NCBI GenBank assembly: GCA_964017045.1
Contig: OZ024808.1
Location: 17,291,284-17,355,283, forward strand
Origin: Omphiscola glabra
Taxonomy: Eukaryota > Mollusca > Gastropoda > Lymnaeidae
DNA: 64,000 nt
Direction of reading: 5' to 3'
In this document: positions 60,660-64,000 of the stretch, piece by piece
Layout of the letters: each line of letters begins with the position of its first letter
Numbering within the stretch: the first letter of the stretch is position 1
Notes under the pieces: generated by a model
Seen by the model: the letters and a program-made list of their open reading frames with translations, nothing else
What the model was told of the DNA's origin: nothing
Database searches by the model: none
Position numbers and translations under genes: made by a program

Positions 60660-60846
60660 GACGATTCCAAATAACCTACTACCAATGCACAGTATTTAAA
60701 AAGTGCCAAAATGTTTAGAGGATTTATTTTAATAAATGTTTTAATCTGTTGATTTTGTTGTAATCAAAGATAATTTTTTATCTTAATCCCGGTAGGAGAC
60801 TCGTTAATACAAAATCTGGGTTGACGTGTCTGTTGTAATTGAGTTC

Positions 60847-60878
<32 letters not shown>

Positions 60879-61380
60879 CATGTCGTCAGGTTTTTTAAAA
60901 ATATCGTCTCTTTATAATTTATGTGACAACATATGTTAGTTCATATTTAAGATCTTTTAACCTCCAACACTAAACCATCCTCACCACCACCCCACCCCCA
61001 TTATTCACATGGAAAAATAAATACACTGAATTACAGATTTTATCTCAAAGTTTTTATTGAACAGTATTTGTCTACAATTTGTTATAAAAATACTGTTCAA
61101 TTTTTTAAATTTACAAATAACATTATTTGTTTTGAAAATGAGCTATATATGCATAATTAAGCCACATTTTCTCTCTTTAACCTTTACATTAATATAAAAG
61201 TATTGGAATATCACTTTAAAAATGTGTAATGTAGAGAGTAAAGAAAGCTAGAAAGACAAATTAGGCATAGATATTTAATATGACTGTTCTTTAAATGTCT
61301 ATTCCCAGTTGCAAGCCATTGCCTGGTCTGCAGAACAGAAACTTTTAACATAATATTCCACCGATTCCTGTAAGAGTAAA
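60660..61380. other. No recognised gene; (CT)n run
   Basis: A (CT)n microsatellite lies at about 60849-60878. The rest is AT-rich DNA downstream of gene D. Confidence 0.5.
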
Positions 61381-61387
61381 TATATCT

Positions 61388-61393
61388 TTTATT
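61388..61393 (-). terminator. Poly(A) signal AATAAA of gene D
   Basis: Minus-strand AATAAA lies 63 bases beyond the stop codon of gene D. Confidence 0.4.
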
Positions 61394-61455
61394 GCCAACA
61401 TGATCAAAGTCTCCATTTAAAGTGATAGCATCCTCTTTCTTTGGTTGAACTCTAT

Positions 61456-62822
61456 TTAACAGACTGGTTTCTCGCAGATATAGGTCGAGGATAATGAACA
61501 GTCCCCATCGTCCAGCAGTGTCTTATCTTCACCTAGGTAGACACAGCCTCCCCCACCTGGTTCTCCCGTTTGGAATATCGCTGCCTTCAACGTGTTATTG
61601 ATTACCTGACCACTGTCCGCCCACACAAAGTTATATTTTACGGCCATGTCATCCAGACCTATCCAGGCATAATTCGCGTTGCCTTTAATAGAATGCATAA
61701 GCCAGAATTTCTCCAGTGTGTATGCCACGTAAAGGTGTGACTTCAGGCAATCACATGCTGCCTTGGCGTTGGTGTAGTTTTTTGCTTGTTTGTAATAGGC
61801 GACGTTTGCTTTGGTGGATTGGTTAGACTGGATACTGCAACAACAACAATTGTAATCAGATATGTTGTTTCGAAGCTGGACTTTGCATTAAAAAAAAAAC
61901 ATAATTAACTTGTAAAAAAAAAAGTGCAAGATACAAAATAATACAATAAATAAATAAATGTGTTCAAATATTTCAAAACTCTTTATATAGCCATCCCTGA
62001 GCCGTTTTCCTCTGGGGTGTTGGTGGTGCACAATTTTCACTCCTCTGTCATCTGACATTCTTTCCAAGTGTCCCGCCCAGCGTAGACCTAGCTATTATTT
62101 TTTATTTCTGTTCATACTTACAATCTTTATATGTGTTAACATTTTCTCACTTGAAATTGAAGTTAAAGATATTATTATTATTTAGTGCCTAGCTAGGACA
62201 CAAAAGACATGTACGGAAGCTAACGATTTTCCTGATGTTAATTATGGGAGTTCAATAGTTATTGTTGAGTTTGAATGCATGTTTATTACGCGCTGAAGGA
62301 GTTTTTATTAGCTATTGAACGCGCTTGTCTGAATGACGTATTTTTATTTTAATTATGACGTATTGTCTAGTCCGTAGTGTGATGTAAGTTTTAGTCGTAC
62401 GGCAGTTATTGTGTGGAACATTGTAGAAGACAGATATGTCTCTTGTGGCTCCAGCCTGTATTCCTCATTGAATATTAAAGTTATATTTAGTATGAAAAGA
62501 CTTGAGTTTATTCAATAATAATTGGAATAGTAAGACCTATTACCACATGTTGTGAGAACTTGATGGATGACTCAATCCAGTAGACATAGGAGTTGACACC
62601 TGACACTCCATTTAAGTTTCAAATTATTTGTACGTAATTTTTTATATTGAAAAAAAATGATGTCCAACAACTTACTTAAAATCAGGATATGATTGACAGC
62701 TGTCATTGAAGTAAAGATCCCCTTCCGCTAATGACGGTGTTGACTCTTCAGCACTTAATCCAGAGGTTGGTGTACACAGTTTAGTGACGTCATTGTACAT
62801 AAACCCGTGACAGTTGGGAAAT
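61456..62822 (-). CDS. Gene D: PAN-like + C-type lectin gene, 5' part outside window
   Basis: Two exons are visible: 62822-62676 (147 bases, second half of the PAN-like region) and 61834-61456 (379 bases, lectin domain and stop). The acceptor and donor are clear (GTAAGT) and the reading phase matches genes A-C. The first exon has NCHGFMYNDVTKLC but lacks both cysteines of the later pair (SLAEGDLYFNDSC). The lectin domain keeps the four canonical cysteines, WIGLDD and WADSG, but the sugar-binding loop reads EPGGGGC instead of QPD with five to six following residues. The calcium site is therefore probably lost. The protein ends in KPVC with a terminal cysteine, like gene A. No matching signal-peptide or linker exons were recognised between 62823 and 64000, so they probably lie past the right edge. 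AATAAA on the minus strand lies 63 bases past the stop. Confidence 0.8.
61980..62100 (-). mobile_element. LINE C-terminal fragment (gene D intron)
   Basis: The minus strand reads LRWAGHLERMSDDRGVKIVH then HQHPRGKRLRDG. This matches the standard RW.GH..RM.D.R..K.......G.R..G segment of LINE polyproteins. It lies in the intron between the two visible exons of gene D. Confidence 0.65.
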
Positions 62823-62829
62823 CTGAAAT

Positions 62830-63840
62830 ATAAATGACATGATTATTCACTGACAAAAAGTAAATATGATTTTATTTGTTTCCTCGTGAATGTCACGGTA
62901 AACTTTAAATTTTGTTACGTGTCATCTATGACAACATAGCTACACAATAGATCCATTTATTTACTGCTATAAGACACGTCACGTGACAATGGGAAAGGGT
63001 GGCCGAATAGAAACATCACCCAGTAGAGATTACGCCCAGTTGACATCAGTAGACACACATCCAGTAGACATCACACCAAGTAGACACCACACCCAGTAGG
63101 TACCAAACCAGTAGCAGCAAAAATCGAAATAATATTTAAAATCTAGAACTATTATAATCAAAATAAACTTGTTCGTATTTCAAAGGGATGTATGTGCCAG
63201 CTTTTTGCTATTTCGATAGTCAATGTCCTGTTGAAATATTTGTCACTGATAGTCTGGATTTTTTTTTGAGATTTCAGATTTTTGATTCGGGGGGAAATGT
63301 ATGTTCACAGATACAGTGGCTTCTAAAGATGACTGCGATTTTCAGTGCATGGTTGCCGAGATTAAGATATGTCTCACAGAAGAGAGATGCATAGAATTTA
63401 GTGAAGCTTTCTTGAATTCAAATCGTCTTTCATCGAGTCACAATTCTGTAGTGCAGCAATATACATATGGTAAATCGGATCAACAATTTCAGTATTGAAC
63501 AAAAAAAAGTTTTTAAATTCAAATTTGGACTTCATTCTGCAACATTTGCAGTAAATCTTCAACTGCTTAGTTTGGAAATACAACTGCTGGAAGAAGTGTC
63601 TCTCAATTACTTGTTTAATGAGAAGATCTGATTCTACTTGAAATGGTTTCACGCGTTAATGCAAATGACAGATGAGCTTCCACTTCCTTGAAGGTGCACA
63701 ATAAAATTGTTGAGCAGCTCTGGTACTTCAGTCAGTGAATCAAGTTCCTTCTCCATTATCCATCTTTCAGCTCTGGTACTTCTTTGGATTTTGAAAGAGT
63801 AAAAAACAGAAACCTGGGGAGGTAAATCCTTAAAAATGTT
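62830..63840. other. Upstream DNA of gene D exon, no recognised exon
   Basis: A short repeat of cccagtagacatcacac-like units (about 63016-63115) is present. Frames at 63188-63394, 63301-63498 and 63398-63652 are unrecognised. No 22-base or 160-base exon like those of genes A-C was seen. Confidence 0.4.
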
Positions 63841-63844
63841 TCAA

Positions 63845-64000
63845 AACTCTCTCTCTTTCTTCTTTCTCTCTCTTTCTTCTTTCTCTCTCTTTCTTCTTTC
63901 TCTCTCTTTCTTCTTTCTCTCTCTCTCTCTTATTTCTCTCTCTCTCTCTTATTTCTCTCTCTCTCTTCTTTCTCTCTTTCTCTCTCTTTCTTCTCTCTCT
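63845..64000. repeat. (CTTTCTCT)n pyrimidine tract reaching the window edge
   Basis: Units of ctttctctct and ttctttctct run to the end of the window. Confidence 0.95.

Noticed and set aside
63301..63652. First exons of gene D or a separate cysteine-rich gene
   Set aside because: The plus-strand frame is on the wrong strand, and neither it nor the minus frame shows the 22- or 160-base exon pattern or the SPGWVD motif.

Overview
The window looks like AT-rich animal DNA, most likely from a mollusc and plausibly a heterobranch gastropod. That is inference from spliced lectin genes with a PAN-like plus C-type-lectin layout, many decayed non-LTR retrotransposons, hAT-type miniature elements and a very large minisatellite load. 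No bacterial-style gene organisation, rRNA, CRISPR array or true tRNA gene was seen.

The only host genes I can support are a tandem cluster of small secreted lectins, all on the minus strand. Gene A (17871-25526) and gene B (30406-34314) are complete four-exon genes of 239 and 247 residues. Gene C (41320-43169) has the first three exons but no lectin-domain exon that I can find. Gene D (61456-62822) has the last two exons, and its 5' part should lie beyond the right edge. A shredded lectin-domain exon remains near 53.9 kb. The exon plan is 22, 160, 150 and about 390-410 coding bases (signal peptide start; signal peptide, linker and first PAN cysteines; rest of PAN; C-type lectin domain). The first three lengths are identical in A, B and C. 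B and C also share upstream DNA with a TATA-like box, so the duplicated unit includes a promoter.

The DNA between and inside these genes is mostly mobile and repetitive. From left to right: a LINE reverse transcriptase fragment split at 4.47 kb by a 3.3 kb hAT-type element with a perfect 8-bp target duplication, itself carrying another LINE remnant; a SCAN-like retrotransposon gag relic at 8.6-9.2 kb; many minisatellites at 10.9-28 kb; a tRNA-derived SINE at 24.8 kb; several hAT miniature elements at 30.0, 41.7, 44.0, 60.1 and 60.5 kb; a 5.3 kb satellite of 32-bp units at 45.7-51.0 kb with a 1248-bp higher-order duplication; and a nearly full-length but broken LINE (endonuclease, reverse transcriptase, RNase H, zinc knuckle) at 55.3-59.5 kb, interrupted by a 20-bp tandem array.

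Together the window reads as a lectin cluster, probably involved in carbohydrate recognition or immunity, growing by tandem duplication in a repeat-rich region. Repeats have invaded its introns, and individual copies are losing exons or key residues. Splice sites were called by eye from GT/AG signals, reading phase and comparison among the copies. No transcript or database evidence was available.
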